IMG/VR virus record: IMGVR_UViG_3300022821_000036
Coordinates: 1-43,663 of that record
Reading direction: 5' to 3' (one strand)
DNA: 43,663 nucleotides
Source of the DNA: a virus
Part shown: piece by piece, positions 30,039 to 37,633 of the stretch
Position numbering within the stretch: position 1 is the first letter of the stretch
Layout of the letters: every line of letters starts with the position of its first letter
The notes under the pieces: model-generated
Told to the model about the DNA's origin: nothing
Database searches by the model: none
What the model saw: the letters and a program-made list of their open reading frames with translations, nothing else
Made by a program: the position numbers and the translations under genes

Positions 30039-30305
30039 ATGGAATCAATAGGAGACTATCTAAATAAACTTAAAGATAGGAAAGGAGAGACACAAAAAGT
30101 TCATTCTGCACACCAACAACTCGCAATTGATGTTGCTAAGGGCTTCGACGATATGGATCATATAGGAATATATATGAAAATCTGCAAGGTGTTTCCTGAC
30201 TACTTTGTGCGAAAAAAAGTAACTCTTGTTAAAGAAATGAACCCAAGAAATCCCGGTCGATACTTTACAAGTATCATGTTTAAGGAGATGGCTGTGGATA
30301 AGTAA
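30039..30305 (+). CDS. Unknown early protein, 88 residues
   Basis: The start at MESIGDYLNKLKDRK (30039) is preferred over an in-frame ATG nine codons earlier inside the previous gene. The helical pattern QQLAIDVAKGFDDMDHIGIY then FPDYFVRKKVTLVKEM resembles small hypothetical proteins I recall from Patescibacteria genomes. This is a recollection, not a search result. The last codons contain a DnaA-box-like TGTGGATAA, taken as chance. Confidence 0.6.
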   Translation: MESIGDYLNKLKDRKGETQKVHSAHQQLAIDVAKGFDDMDHIGIYMKICKVFPDYFVRKKVTLVKEMNPRNPGRYFTSIMFKEMAVDK

Positions 30306-30332
30306 GAGCTTTTAAGGGTATCTAAGATGTGT

Positions 30333-30338
30333 TATAAT
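30333..30338 (+). promoter_or_regulatory. Internal -10 (TATAAT) giving a leaderless mRNA
   Basis: TATAAT is followed by CAACTT and then ATG (30345), so transcription would start at or next to the start codon. No good -35 is visible. The same geometry is seen at the capsid promoter (8357). Confidence 0.45.
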
Positions 30339-30344
30339 CAACTT

Positions 30345-30548
30345 ATGGCAACTAAGACACGAAAGATAATAACTAGAAATAATGGGACAAATCTCATGGA
30401 TTTATTAAGTGATAAATCTCTGAAGGCGTTAAGCAAGTTCGGTCATGTATATTGCGATCCTTACTCAGGACGTAACCGTATTCGTGTTTATAACAAGCCA
30501 AACAAACAAAATGTCATTAATAATTCCACTACTAGACGAGTCAATTAA
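30345..30548 (+). CDS. Small basic early protein, 67 residues
   Basis: Starts MATKTRKIITRNNGTNLMDL; basic, with the ending KQNVINNSTTRRVN. The ATG at 30345 is preferred over an ATG at 30327, which overlaps the -10. It overlaps the nuclease gene start by 38 bases in another frame. Function unknown. Confidence 0.5.
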   Translation: MATKTRKIITRNNGTNLMDLLSDKSLKALSKFGHVYCDPYSGRNRIRVYNKPNKQNVINNSTTRRVN

Positions 30549-31428
30549 ATTATCGAGAAACGAAGAATATCTTGGCAAAAAGAAGTCAACCTTCTGGGCC
30601 TCTGAGTCAGAGATCATGGCCTTTGAGATCTTCCATAGGTGGATAGGAACTAAGCCTACCAATCCTATAAGTGAAGAGAAGCTTATGATGTTAAAGATGC
30701 GCAAGCTTACGGAAGAAGCCGTTATTCTCTTCCTAAGAAAGTCCGGAAAACTTATAGAAAGATTTTCCAATGACGAGAGATGTTTTTTCGAATGGGGCAA
30801 ACACAAGGTCCCGATCTCTGGATATCCTGATGCAGGAATAGAGATAAACGGCGAAGAAATCATTGTAGAAGTAAAAACGTATTACGGAGGATTTCAGCAT
30901 AGCAGGGTACGGATAGGAGATGTAAAGACATCTTATCTGTCTCAGTTAGCTATCTATCTATATCACTTAAAGATCAAGCGAGGAATTCTATTAATGATTA
31001 ATCAAGGTACTGGCGAGCGATATGAGTACGACTTGTATCAAACTGGAGACAATCCTCATCACTTTATCTGTCCCGACAATACGGTTGAGATAGATCTAGA
31101 ACGAGTCTTTAAGAGATTCGAGAAGATCTGGATTGAGAACGTCAAGCCAGGAATAGAACCAAAAATAGAATACCTATATAAATATCCTGTTGATAAGATT
31201 AATTGGGATAATGTATCATCCTCTATAATCTCTAAGGCGCGAAACGATAAATCTGTTCACGGAGATTGGCAAATCAAGTACAGTGACTTCAAAGACATGA
31301 TTGTTAAGAAGCAAGGAACGTGCCTAGGATATTCAGAAAAAGAGCTAGAGATAATTAGAAAAGTAACCACTGGATATTCTACTCGTAAAAAGAATCAAGT
31401 AAGATTCGATCCGAGCGAATTAAAATAA
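30511..31428 (+). CDS. RecB-type PD-(D/E)XK nuclease
   Basis: The 305-residue protein has the nuclease core SGYPDAGIEI (Asp107), EEIIVEVKTYYGG (Glu120-x-Lys122) and the RecB/Cas4-type helix motif SQLAIYLYHL (QxxxY, 145-149). This set marks a metal-dependent exonuclease of the RecB, Cas4 or YqaJ kind. No Cys cluster for an iron-sulfur centre is evident, which argues against a true Cas4. Near the SMC-like ATPase gene at 32218 it likely forms a recombination or DNA-processing pair. The start at MSLIIPLLDES was chosen over an upstream in-frame ATG. Confidence 0.82.
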   Translation: MSLIIPLLDESIKLSRNEEYLGKKKSTFWASESEIMAFEIFHRWIGTKPTNPISEEKLMMLKMRKLTEEAVILFLRKSGKLIERFSNDERCFFEWGKHKVPISGYPDAGIEINGEEIIVEVKTYYGGFQHSRVRIGDVKTSYLSQLAIYLYHLKIKRGILLMINQGTGERYEYDLYQTGDNPHHFICPDNTVEIDLERVFKRFEKIWIENVKPGIEPKIEYLYKYPVDKINWDNVSSSIISKARNDKSVHGDWQIKYSDFKDMIVKKQGTCLGYSEKELEIIRKVTTGYSTRKKNQVRFDPSELK

Positions 31429-31429
31429 C

Positions 31430-31606
31430 ATGACTAAAGAAAAGATAATACAATACAGACCAATCAATAGAAAAAGGCGTATTAAATGTGGAAGATGGAC
31501 TTGGTCTACAACATGTCCAGCGCATTTACCAATGACACTCCAAAGATTGGGACATAAAATAGATATTATAGAAGGATTTGAAGTTATTAAATCTAAGATT
31601 AAATAA
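31430..31606 (+). CDS. Small basic protein, 58 residues
   Basis: Reads MTKEKIIQYRPINRKRRIKC, then GRWTWSTTCPAHLPMTLQRL, and ends EVIKSKIK. It has two Cys and many basic residues, so binding nucleic acid is possible. It starts a few bases after the nuclease stop. Confidence 0.5.
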   Translation: MTKEKIIQYRPINRKRRIKCGRWTWSTTCPAHLPMTLQRLGHKIDIIEGFEVIKSKIK

Positions 31607-31620
31607 ACATAACGGAATCT

Positions 31621-31824
31621 ATGAACCATAAACAAAAACTAAAGCTTGCTAGGCGATTGAGGGGTAGTGAAGAAACAAAGCACAATGTTCCGGTGTTTCA
31701 ATCGAAAGCATGGAATGAAAGAAAAACCGCTATCCAAGAAAAAGTTGAGCGTAAGATAAAAAAGCGCCGAAAAAAAATGAGAAAAAAGCAAAATAAAAAC
31801 AAACAAAATTTATGGAGAAAATAA
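31621..31824 (+). CDS. Very basic small protein, 67 residues
   Basis: Starts MNHKQKLKLARRLRGSEETK and ends in a dense run of Lys and Arg. It overlaps the KTSC gene by 13 bases. The composition fits an RNA- or DNA-binding peptide; function unknown. Confidence 0.5.
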   Translation: MNHKQKLKLARRLRGSEETKHNVPVFQSKAWNERKTAIQEKVERKIKKRRKKMRKKQNKNKQNLWRK

Positions 31825-32051
31825 AACATCATTCAGTAGTATCGTCAAACATTCAATCAGCTGGATATGACGAGACAAGCAGAAGTCTTGAGATAACATT
31901 TAGTAATGGATCTACTTATAGATATGACGAAATTCCACGTTATATTTATGAAGGTATCTTTAAGTCTGATTCTCCCGGTGGATTTGTCCAGAAGTGGATT
32001 GTTAGGGGTAAGTATAAGAACAAAAAACTTGGAGCTAAACCAAAAAAATAA
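31812..32051 (+). CDS. KTSC-domain protein
   Basis: The 79-residue protein matches the KTSC domain: SSNIQSAGYDETSRSLEITF, then NGSTYRYDEIPRYIYEGIF and a Gly-rich end. KTSC domains occur alone in phages and next to lysyl-tRNA synthetase or nucleic-acid proteins; the biochemical role is unclear. The whole domain is present. Confidence 0.85.
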   Translation: MEKIKHHSVVSSNIQSAGYDETSRSLEITFSNGSTYRYDEIPRYIYEGIFKSDSPGGFVQKWIVRGKYKNKKLGAKPKK

Positions 32052-32052
32052 C

Positions 32053-32217
32053 ATGAAGCTATATTACCTAATACCGCTTATTATCTTAGCTGAAATGATA
32101 ATTACATTTATCTCTCTAAGTTATAGCAGAAAAAGGATAGAAGTTGCTTTCATGTTTTGTATCGCTAACATCATATCTGCACTATTGGTCTTGATGATTA
32201 TATTAAAAACAACTTAA
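32053..32217 (+). CDS. Two-span membrane protein, 54 residues
   Basis: MKLYYLIPLIILAEMIITFI is a first span, then SYSRKRIEVAF and a second span (CIANIISALLVLMIIL). The ATG follows the KTSC stop by one base; its own stop touches the ATPase ATG. Function unknown. Confidence 0.6.
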   Translation: MKLYYLIPLIILAEMIITFISLSYSRKRIEVAFMFCIANIISALLVLMIILKTT

Positions 32218-33405
32218 ATGAAAATTATAGAATTAAAATCAAATAACATTAAAAAATTGAAGGCCGTTGAGCTAAAGCTTGACGAGAATAAAAATGTCAT
32301 ATTAGTCACTGGAAAGAATGGTCAAGGAAAGACTTCGGTTCTAGACTCAATATGGTACGCGCTGGGTGGCAAGAAAGCTGCACAGCAAAAGCCAATCCGT
32401 GATGGCGAAGAGAAGGCCGAGATCGAAATAGATCTAGATGGATATATCGTAAAGAGAACATTCACTGAAAGCGGTTCATATCTATCTGTTACGAATGGCG
32501 AAGGATCTAAATATAGCAATCCACAGGAATTCCTTGATTATGTGGTTGGAAGCTTATCGTTTGATCCTCTGGAGTTTTCAAGGCTCGACAATAAAAAACA
32601 AGTTGACGAGCTTACAAGAGTCGTTGGGCTTGATCTCTCACCGTTAGATGAAAAGAAGAAGGAACTTACCCAGGATAGATTATTAGTTGGTAGACAAATA
32701 AAAGCCATGCCAACAAGATTACCTGAATCAATTCAGGAATCGCAAAAAATATTAAAGGAAAATCCCAAGATTCCGTCCATGCAAGAGCTTGTATCAAAAT
32801 TTAATGACGCCAGTGCTGAAGTAAGTAATTACGAGCGCGCACTTAAAGCTATTAAGGAACAAGAACTTTATGTTAAAGATGCTCGTTCAGCGATAGTAAA
32901 CCTTAAAAAAGTAAAGAAACCTTTACATGACTTAACTGCCATGAAAGATGAGATTAGTAACATACAATCTCTTAGCGAGCAGATAGTAAGCTCTAGGCAG
33001 GTCGTTGAAGATGCTGATAAAATAGATAAGGCCAAGAGCGAATACGATAAGCTTACTAGGGTTATTGCTGGTATTGATAAAGAGAAAAAGGATAAGCTAT
33101 CGAAAGTAAAGATGCCTGTAAGTGGGCTTAGTTGGGAAGAAGACGGGGTTTTGTACAATAACATTCCTTATAGTCAAATATCCGCAGCTGAACAACTAAG
33201 AGTATCAATGGCCATCGCAATGGCTAGTAATCCAAAGCTCAAAGTCATTCTGATCAGAGACGGCTCTCTCCTCGATAGCGATAATATGAAAGTTATAGAA
33301 AGCATGGCTAAAGATAAGGATTGGCAAGTTTGGATCGAACGAGTTGATAATTCCGGTAAAGTCGGAATATTTATGGAAGATGGCGAGATTAAAAAGATTA
33401 ATTAA
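32218..33405 (+). CDS. SMC/RecF-like ATPase, 395 residues
   Basis: The N-terminus has the ABC-type opening KNVILVTGKNGQGKTSVLDS with Walker A at about 32-39. A helical coiled-coil centre follows (LTQDRLLVGRQIKAMP; YERALKAIKEQELYVKD). The C-terminal half has the signature-like QISAAEQLRVSMAIAMA (about 317-333) and a Walker B-like LKVILIRDGSLLD. This is the compact phage form of Rad50/SMC-type ATPases. With the RecB-type nuclease at 30511 it likely handles DNA ends during replication or recombination. Confidence 0.85.
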   Translation: MKIIELKSNNIKKLKAVELKLDENKNVILVTGKNGQGKTSVLDSIWYALGGKKAAQQKPIRDGEEKAEIEIDLDGYIVKRTFTESGSYLSVTNGEGSKYSNPQEFLDYVVGSLSFDPLEFSRLDNKKQVDELTRVVGLDLSPLDEKKKELTQDRLLVGRQIKAMPTRLPESIQESQKILKENPKIPSMQELVSKFNDASAEVSNYERALKAIKEQELYVKDARSAIVNLKKVKKPLHDLTAMKDEISNIQSLSEQIVSSRQVVEDADKIDKAKSEYDKLTRVIAGIDKEKKDKLSKVKMPVSGLSWEEDGVLYNNIPYSQISAAEQLRVSMAIAMASNPKLKVILIRDGSLLDSDNMKVIESMAKDKDWQVWIERVDNSGKVGIFMEDGEIKKIN

Positions 33406-33411
33406 AAAAAC

Positions 33412-33777
33412 ATGAAACAAACACATCTAATCGCAAGATCAAATCCAGATGATCTCAAAAAAAAGAAAGATGAGATTATTAAAAATGAGACCAATAAGAG
33501 ACAATTAATAAAATGGAGTGATACAGCAGTCGAAACTAGGACTAAATTATTCATCTTCAAAGTTGTTTCTCTTCCAAGAAATTTACTAGATCAAATAAAA
33601 GGTTACGATTTTGTCGACGCGGAACCATTATTAGAGGATTTAGACAAGTTTGTGAGTGAAATAGGGGTAGTTTGTGGTAAAATAGACAAAAGCGACACCA
33701 AGACCTCACCAGAAGCACCAGACGCCACAGAGAAGAAGGATACGAAAGAAACGAAGGATAGTTCAAGTAAGCAATAA
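33412..33777 (+). CDS. Unknown early protein, 121 residues
   Basis: The middle has RTKLFIFKVVSLPRNLLDQI, a short hydrophobic-basic helix region, and the last 35 residues are low-complexity Lys/Asp/Thr/Ser. It follows the ATPase gene by six bases. No family recognised. Confidence 0.55.
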   Translation: MKQTHLIARSNPDDLKKKKDEIIKNETNKRQLIKWSDTAVETRTKLFIFKVVSLPRNLLDQIKGYDFVDAEPLLEDLDKFVSEIGVVCGKIDKSDTKTSPEAPDATEKKDTKETKDSSSKQ

Positions 33778-33803
33778 TAAATGTAACTGAAGGGCACACA
33801 AGT

Positions 33804-34151
33804 ATGAAATTTAACGTCACAAGAAAAATCTGCTTGACAAATATCGATAAAAAGATTTGGCCGTATGAAACGGAAGATCTTGGCGTTATTGAAGCTGACA
33901 GTTTTGAGGAAGCATACAAAATTGTCGATCCGGCAGTTGCGGAACGCATCGGATATTATCGAGCAAAAGCAGAGGCAATAAATAATGCAAAAACTAAACC
34001 GAAGACACCAAAATTAAAATTACCAGACCTGACTCCAGCTCCGGCCCCGACTCCAATTCTAAGTCAGCCAGCCACAGCTTTGCCTCCAATGACTCCTCCT
34101 ATGACTCCAAGTGATACAGCCTCTCAACCGCCAGTAGAATTTCAAGTATAA
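33804..34151 (+). CDS. Unknown early protein with Pro-rich tail, 115 residues
   Basis: The first 65 residues form a compact basic domain (MKFNVTRKICLTNIDKKIWP; DSFEEAYKIVDPAVAERIGY). The rest is Pro/Thr/Ala-rich and probably disordered. GAAGGG lies upstream of the ATG. Function unknown. Confidence 0.55.
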   Translation: MKFNVTRKICLTNIDKKIWPYETEDLGVIEADSFEEAYKIVDPAVAERIGYYRAKAEAINNAKTKPKTPKLKLPDLTPAPAPTPILSQPATALPPMTPPMTPSDTASQPPVEFQV

Positions 34152-34153
34152 TT

Positions 34154-34369
34154 ATGAAAGAATATTACACGCCACAAGAAGCAGCCGAGCTATTATCTGT
34201 AAATAAATATCTTATCTTACGTTTTATTAATACAGGTAAGCTTGTTGCATCTAACTTAGGAACCGGCCAGAGATCCGTGTATAGAATCTCTAGGGAAGAA
34301 ATTGATAAATTCATCAAAAAAAGTAAGAACAAAAAAGATGACAAACAAAACAGAAATACCAAGGATTAA
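34154..34369 (+). CDS. Excisionase-type helix-turn-helix protein
   Basis: The 71-residue protein starts with the HTH_17 pattern YYTPQEAAELLSVNKYLILR, then FINTGKLVASNLGTGQRSVY and RISREEIDKF, and has a Lys-rich tail. This winged HTH family includes phage excisionases and small regulators. With no integrase here it is more likely a transcription factor, possibly acting at the early operator. Confidence 0.82.
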   Translation: MKEYYTPQEAAELLSVNKYLILRFINTGKLVASNLGTGQRSVYRISREEIDKFIKKSKNKKDDKQNRNTKD

Positions 34370-34847
34370 AAAAATAGCTGAAGTTGGAGAAAATCCTTTT
34401 CAGTGTATTGAAAAAACGGAAAGCATATTACAAGGATGGGATAGCACTATATCTAAAACTGTTTATTTGTTCAAGACCGACGATGGAAGTTGGGGATATT
34501 TTGATAAAGAAACCAGTCAAGTTATCCCAATAAGTCAGTGGAAGGAAAAAGCTGCATGGATAAATGGCCACTGGGTTAAGATGGCTCTGTATCATAGAGT
34601 GCATGTTAGGTTCTCAGAAGAAGTATCTTACTCTGAATGGAATAGCGAAGAGAAAAAGCAGTATAGTGATTCAACACTAGAAGCAATAATTACAATGACA
34701 GATACCTCTTACAAATCTCTCATTGAACAGATGACCGGTAGAGAACGAGATTCATTCTTTAAGTTTGGATTTACCACCAGAAAAATGGGAAAAAGAACAA
34801 TCACTTATGTTGATAAAGTTTTATGGGTTAATCCGGATAAAAAGTAG
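34338..34847 (+). CDS. Unknown early protein, 169 residues
   Basis: The ATG at 34338 (MTNKTEIPRIKKIAEVG) lies inside the end of the HTH gene; an upstream in-frame ATG at 34302 is less likely. The protein has KTVYLFKTDDGSWGYFDKET, then WKEKAAWINGHWVKMALYHR and a polar C-terminus. No motif identifies it. The two genes overlap by 32 bases and are probably co-translated. Confidence 0.6.
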   Translation: MTNKTEIPRIKKIAEVGENPFQCIEKTESILQGWDSTISKTVYLFKTDDGSWGYFDKETSQVIPISQWKEKAAWINGHWVKMALYHRVHVRFSEEVSYSEWNSEEKKQYSDSTLEAIITMTDTSYKSLIEQMTGRERDSFFKFGFTTRKMGKRTITYVDKVLWVNPDKK

Positions 34848-34906
34848 TATAATCAATAATATCAAAGGTCGACTAAAAATAAGTAATTAATTGAAAAAAC
34901 AATAAC

Positions 34907-35113
34907 ATGAATGGAAAAAGAATTCCTGGTATGGCTCCAGATGCAGCCTCATTACCAGAAGACAAACACATCGCACGCGGTAGCATGCCAGACATGCCAC
35001 AAGAAGAGAATTCTGTAGAAGTTTCCGATAAGGCCCCTATAACAAAACCAAAGAAACTTGAAAAGAAAGTAAAGAAAGGAATTAAGCTTGATAAAAAGAA
35101 ACTTAAAAAATAA
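34907..35113 (+). CDS. Basic low-complexity protein, 68 residues
   Basis: Met/Pro/Asp-rich N-terminus (MNGKRIPGMAPDAASLPEDK) and a long Lys-rich end. A TATAAT near 34848 lies upstream but has no clear -35. Function unknown; the Lys tail could bind nucleic acid. Confidence 0.5.
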   Translation: MNGKRIPGMAPDAASLPEDKHIARGSMPDMPQEENSVEVSDKAPITKPKKLEKKVKKGIKLDKKKLKK

Positions 35114-35115
35114 TT

Positions 35116-35472
35116 ATGTCAAAAAAGAACAAAAACAAAATCGTTGCTACTCCTGAATCTGTGTGGAGACAAAGATGCGCAGAGTCTAATGGCACGATGA
35201 TTGCTGTTCCATCCGGGATGGAAGTGGCAACAACCGAATTTCAGAAGAAAAGCGAAGCATTTATCGGAAAGGCAAGAGAATTTGATAAGCTAAATGTAGA
35301 ATTCGATGTTTATGCAAAGAACTTCTGGTTCGCAATGCGTCAAGCTATCGAGAAAATTGGAGATGAAGATATTTTTACAAAAAATATCGGATGGAATGAA
35401 TTAGCTAAAAAAGAAGGAGTAAGTATCATAAATCTTTCTTCAGCCAACAAGCCCCAGCCGATGAAGATGTAA
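35116..35472 (+). CDS. Unknown last early protein, 118 residues
   Basis: Helical centre (TTEFQKKSEAFIGKAREFDK; FDVYAKNFWFAMRQAIEKIG) with basic ends. It is the last gene before the shared terminator. No family recognised. Confidence 0.6.
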   Translation: MSKKNKNKIVATPESVWRQRCAESNGTMIAVPSGMEVATTEFQKKSEAFIGKAREFDKLNVEFDVYAKNFWFAMRQAIEKIGDEDIFTKNIGWNELAKKEGVSIINLSSANKPQPMKM

Positions 35473-35476
35473 TAAT

Positions 35477-35515
35477 AAAAAGGCCCGATGTTCCTGTAGA
35501 TATCGGGCTTTTTTT
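35477..35515. terminator. Bidirectional terminator between early and late blocks
   Basis: GCCCGAT (35483-35489) pairs with ATCGGGC (35502-35508), with a T-run after it on the plus strand and an A-run before it that acts as the T-run on the minus strand. It separates the converging early and late blocks. Confidence 0.85.
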
Positions 35516-35537
35516 ATATATAGAATAAAGGGCGAAG

Positions 35538-35786
35538 CTATCTCCGCCCTTGTTTTATTTTATCCAACCTTTCTAGAAGTTGAATAACTTCTCTTAGGGT
35601 TCTTAACCCAAAGATTTTGTGCCAACAAGCATGCTTCTCTATCTCAATCAAAAGGAGGTTGTTTGGTGTAGCGCGCCCACCCCGCGACTTTGGCGTCAAG
35701 TGGTGTTTGTTTCGACCGCGCAACCTCCGCTTATCTTTATGAGGTTTTCGGTGCTTGTGTTTACGGCGCTTACTCTTCTTGCCCAC
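35538..35786 (-). CDS. HNH endonuclease (small)
   Basis: The 82-residue protein has a Lys/Arg/His-rich N-terminus and a HNH core: NKHHLTPKSRGGRATPNNLL, then EKHACWHKIFGL. GTG at 35786 is chosen as start because a perfect AGGAGG (35795-35800) lies eight bases upstream and overlaps the holin-like gene stop; a GTG at 35795 lies too close. HNH proteins of phages help terminase cut DNA or act as free homing nucleases. It lies at the far end of the late block, not near the terminase. Confidence 0.8.
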   Translation of the reverse strand: MGKKSKRRKHKHRKPHKDKRRLRGRNKHHLTPKSRGGRATPNNLLLIEIEKHACWHKIFGLRTLREVIQLLERLDKIKQGRR

Positions 35787-35798
35787 TAGGACCACCTC

Positions 35799-36041
35799 CT
35801 ATTTTTTGAACTTTCCTAATATAGTTTTGCGAGCGAGAAATAGCTCAAGTATTGCCTTTATTCCAGCTCTAGTAGCTAGGAATATTAATCCAACCAAGGA
35901 TCCATCCTTGAAACTTGAGATAGATATACTATCGATGTCGTTGAAAATTATTAGAGCAAATCCGGTAAGGAATGAGAGGATCGAACTGATCACCCATCTT
36001 TTAATAGTTTGCTTGGTTTCGTCTGTCATTTTTTTTGTCAT
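35799..36041 (-). CDS. Holin-like membrane protein, 80 residues
   Basis: Two hydrophobic helices (VISSILSFLTGFALIIFND and SLVGLIFLATRAGIKAILEL) flank a polar loop, with charged ends and a Lys tail (KTILGKFKK). It starts one base after the cysteine peptidase stop. Two-span small proteins next to a lytic gene are typical holins or pinholins. Confidence 0.65.
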   Translation of the reverse strand: MTKKMTDETKQTIKRWVISSILSFLTGFALIIFNDIDSISISSFKDGSLVGLIFLATRAGIKAILELFLARKTILGKFKK

Positions 36042-36042
36042 G

Positions 36043-37125
36043 TTATTTTTTTAATGTTAATTCTCCTTGAATAAATTCATCCCAATTTATGCTTTTATCT
36101 GGGTTTCTTGGGATATCGATAGCGAAGTTTTTGCAATACGATTCTAGCGCCTCCTGGCTTATTGCCGGAATCCATATACCAGCTGTTAAGCTGTTAGTGT
36201 CCTTAACTATTTTAGCGTTTGTTTCAGGCATGTTATCTTTATCAACAAATGTCCACGGATTAAATTGATACTTATTATTAAAGTAATCAGCACGAAGTTT
36301 TTGCCACCCATCTCCTGGCTTTGATCCTGGCTTCCAAGTTCTTTTTGGATTTTGGAAAGCGTCACTCCAGCTATTGGGCGTGGCTATAAATCGACCTTTT
36401 TCATCGGTTCCAATGGCTCCATAAAATACGCAATGTCCCCATGTAAAACCTTCCTCAGTCGGAGGAAGAGGGTTCTCTGTGCCCCAGCCTCGTCCGCTTT
36501 GACCGATCAAGCCACCGACAACTCCATGATTTTGTATAATCGCTTGAGCAAATAAGTCCATATTATCTGCCGCATTTATAACTCTATATTCTAGCCCTCT
36601 TAGGGCCTTAGCAAGCTCTATCGTCTTCGCATTTAACCAGCTCTTGTCTCGCATAAATCCTTCCGTTGTTCGTCCGTTATTTGTACTCGGAACAATTTTC
36701 TCAAATAATGCTCCCCAATTAACTGCTAGCTTAGCTGCATCTCTAATATATGCACCTCCGTCAGGTTCAATGAAAATTTGTGAATAGAATGCTTTCGCCG
36801 ATATTTCGTCAACTTCTGCTTTATGATAAATTCTTAGCTTTGACAAATCCATCTTATGTCTTTTCATCATCTCAATCACTTGCTTAACCCATAGATAATA
36901 CGACCATCCTTGACCAACACAACTCATGGTTATGTATTGATTCTTTATGTAAATTTCGTCATTAAGTAAATTTCTTATATCAAAACCCTTATCCCAATCT
37001 ATTGCCACTGGAGGCGCACCCATTACTAGCTGATCGTACGAAAAGTCACGTTCATCCTCTTTGTCTGGATGACATCCATTGATTCCTACTATTCTATATG
37101 GAATTATCTTATCTGAATCCGGCAT
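36043..37125 (-). CDS. Papain-like (C1-type) cysteine peptidase
   Basis: The 360-residue protein has the papain-type triad in order: oxyanion Gln63 and catalytic Cys69 in NQYITMSCVGQGWSYY, His231 in GFTWGHCVFYGAIG and Asn251 in IATPNSWSDAF. No clear signal peptide is present. It lies between small membrane proteins (holin-like on both sides), so a lysis role cutting wall peptides or envelope proteins is plausible. Alternatively it processes a virion protein. Phage C1-type enzymes are known but seldom stand in lysis groups. Confidence 0.82.
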   Translation of the reverse strand: MPDSDKIIPYRIVGINGCHPDKEDERDFSYDQLVMGAPPVAIDWDKGFDIRNLLNDEIYIKNQYITMSCVGQGWSYYLWVKQVIEMMKRHKMDLSKLRIYHKAEVDEISAKAFYSQIFIEPDGGAYIRDAAKLAVNWGALFEKIVPSTNNGRTTEGFMRDKSWLNAKTIELAKALRGLEYRVINAADNMDLFAQAIIQNHGVVGGLIGQSGRGWGTENPLPPTEEGFTWGHCVFYGAIGTDEKGRFIATPNSWSDAFQNPKRTWKPGSKPGDGWQKLRADYFNNKYQFNPWTFVDKDNMPETNAKIVKDTNSLTAGIWIPAISQEALESYCKNFAIDIPRNPDKSINWDEFIQGELTLKK

Positions 37126-37127
37126 GT

Positions 37128-37367
37128 TTATAATTTATCTAATTTATTTTCAATTCGCTCAATTACCTTACAAACTAATTTGTTTGTCTCATTGTTTTGT
37201 CCTAGAACAGTCGAATTTCTATCTAGTGCAGCTGTAAAATGCTCAAGGTGGTTGTTCATTGTCTTATTATATATTTTGTCTTTCCACCCTGCGTACGCTA
37301 TTAATGCTAATGCAATTCCAATTGCACCGCCCTGGACTAATATTTGAATCATATCTGGATTATCCAT
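37128..37367 (-). CDS. Holin-like protein with coiled-coil tail, 79 residues
   Basis: One span near the N-terminus (ILVQGGAIGIALALIAYAGW) and a helical, coiled-coil-like tail (NHLEHFTAALDRNSTVLGQN and KVIERIENKLDKL). This form recalls XhlA/BhlA-type holins. It overlaps the next membrane gene by eight bases. Confidence 0.6.
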   Translation of the reverse strand: MDNPDMIQILVQGGAIGIALALIAYAGWKDKIYNKTMNNHLEHFTAALDRNSTVLGQNNETNKLVCKVIERIENKLDKL

Positions 37368-37629
37368 TTTCTTTTTTAGTTTTAGTCAAAATCCAATCTG
37401 CTACATAAGAAGAAAGGATTACAAATACAATTAAATACCATTTCCAACTATAATCTCGTCCCATTGATTCTCCTATTCCAGATATTATTATTAATAGAAT
37501 AAGGATTGAACTAAAGGTATTGTTATTAATTCCTTTAATTGCCTTTTTCGCCATCACCTTCATTGAAGATCCAATCTTATCGATTTTCTTCAATGGTAAT
37601 ACGTTTTTTGGACCAGTTGATATTGACAT
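37360..37629 (-). CDS. Two-span membrane protein, 89 residues
   Basis: Basic N-terminal half (VLPLKKIDKIGSSMKVMAKK) and two hydrophobic spans (FSSILILLIIISGIGESM; WYLIVFVILSSYVADWIL). With its neighbours it forms a group of three small membrane proteins around the peptidase. It may be a holin partner or antiholin. Confidence 0.6.
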   Translation of the reverse strand: MSISTGPKNVLPLKKIDKIGSSMKVMAKKAIKGINNNTFSSILILLIIISGIGESMGRDYSWKWYLIVFVILSSYVADWILTKTKKENG

Positions 37630-37633
37630 ATAT

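Noticed and set aside
30293-30301. DnaA-box match TGTGGATAA
   Set aside because: It lies within the last codons of a gene (Val-Asp-Lys), away from other origin signals. Another perfect match at 8248-8256 is inside the scaffold gene and was rejected for the same reason.
30511-31428. Cas4 call for the PD-(D/E)XK protein
   Set aside because: No Cys cluster for an iron-sulfur centre is evident and no CRISPR context exists; a general RecB-type nuclease is safer.
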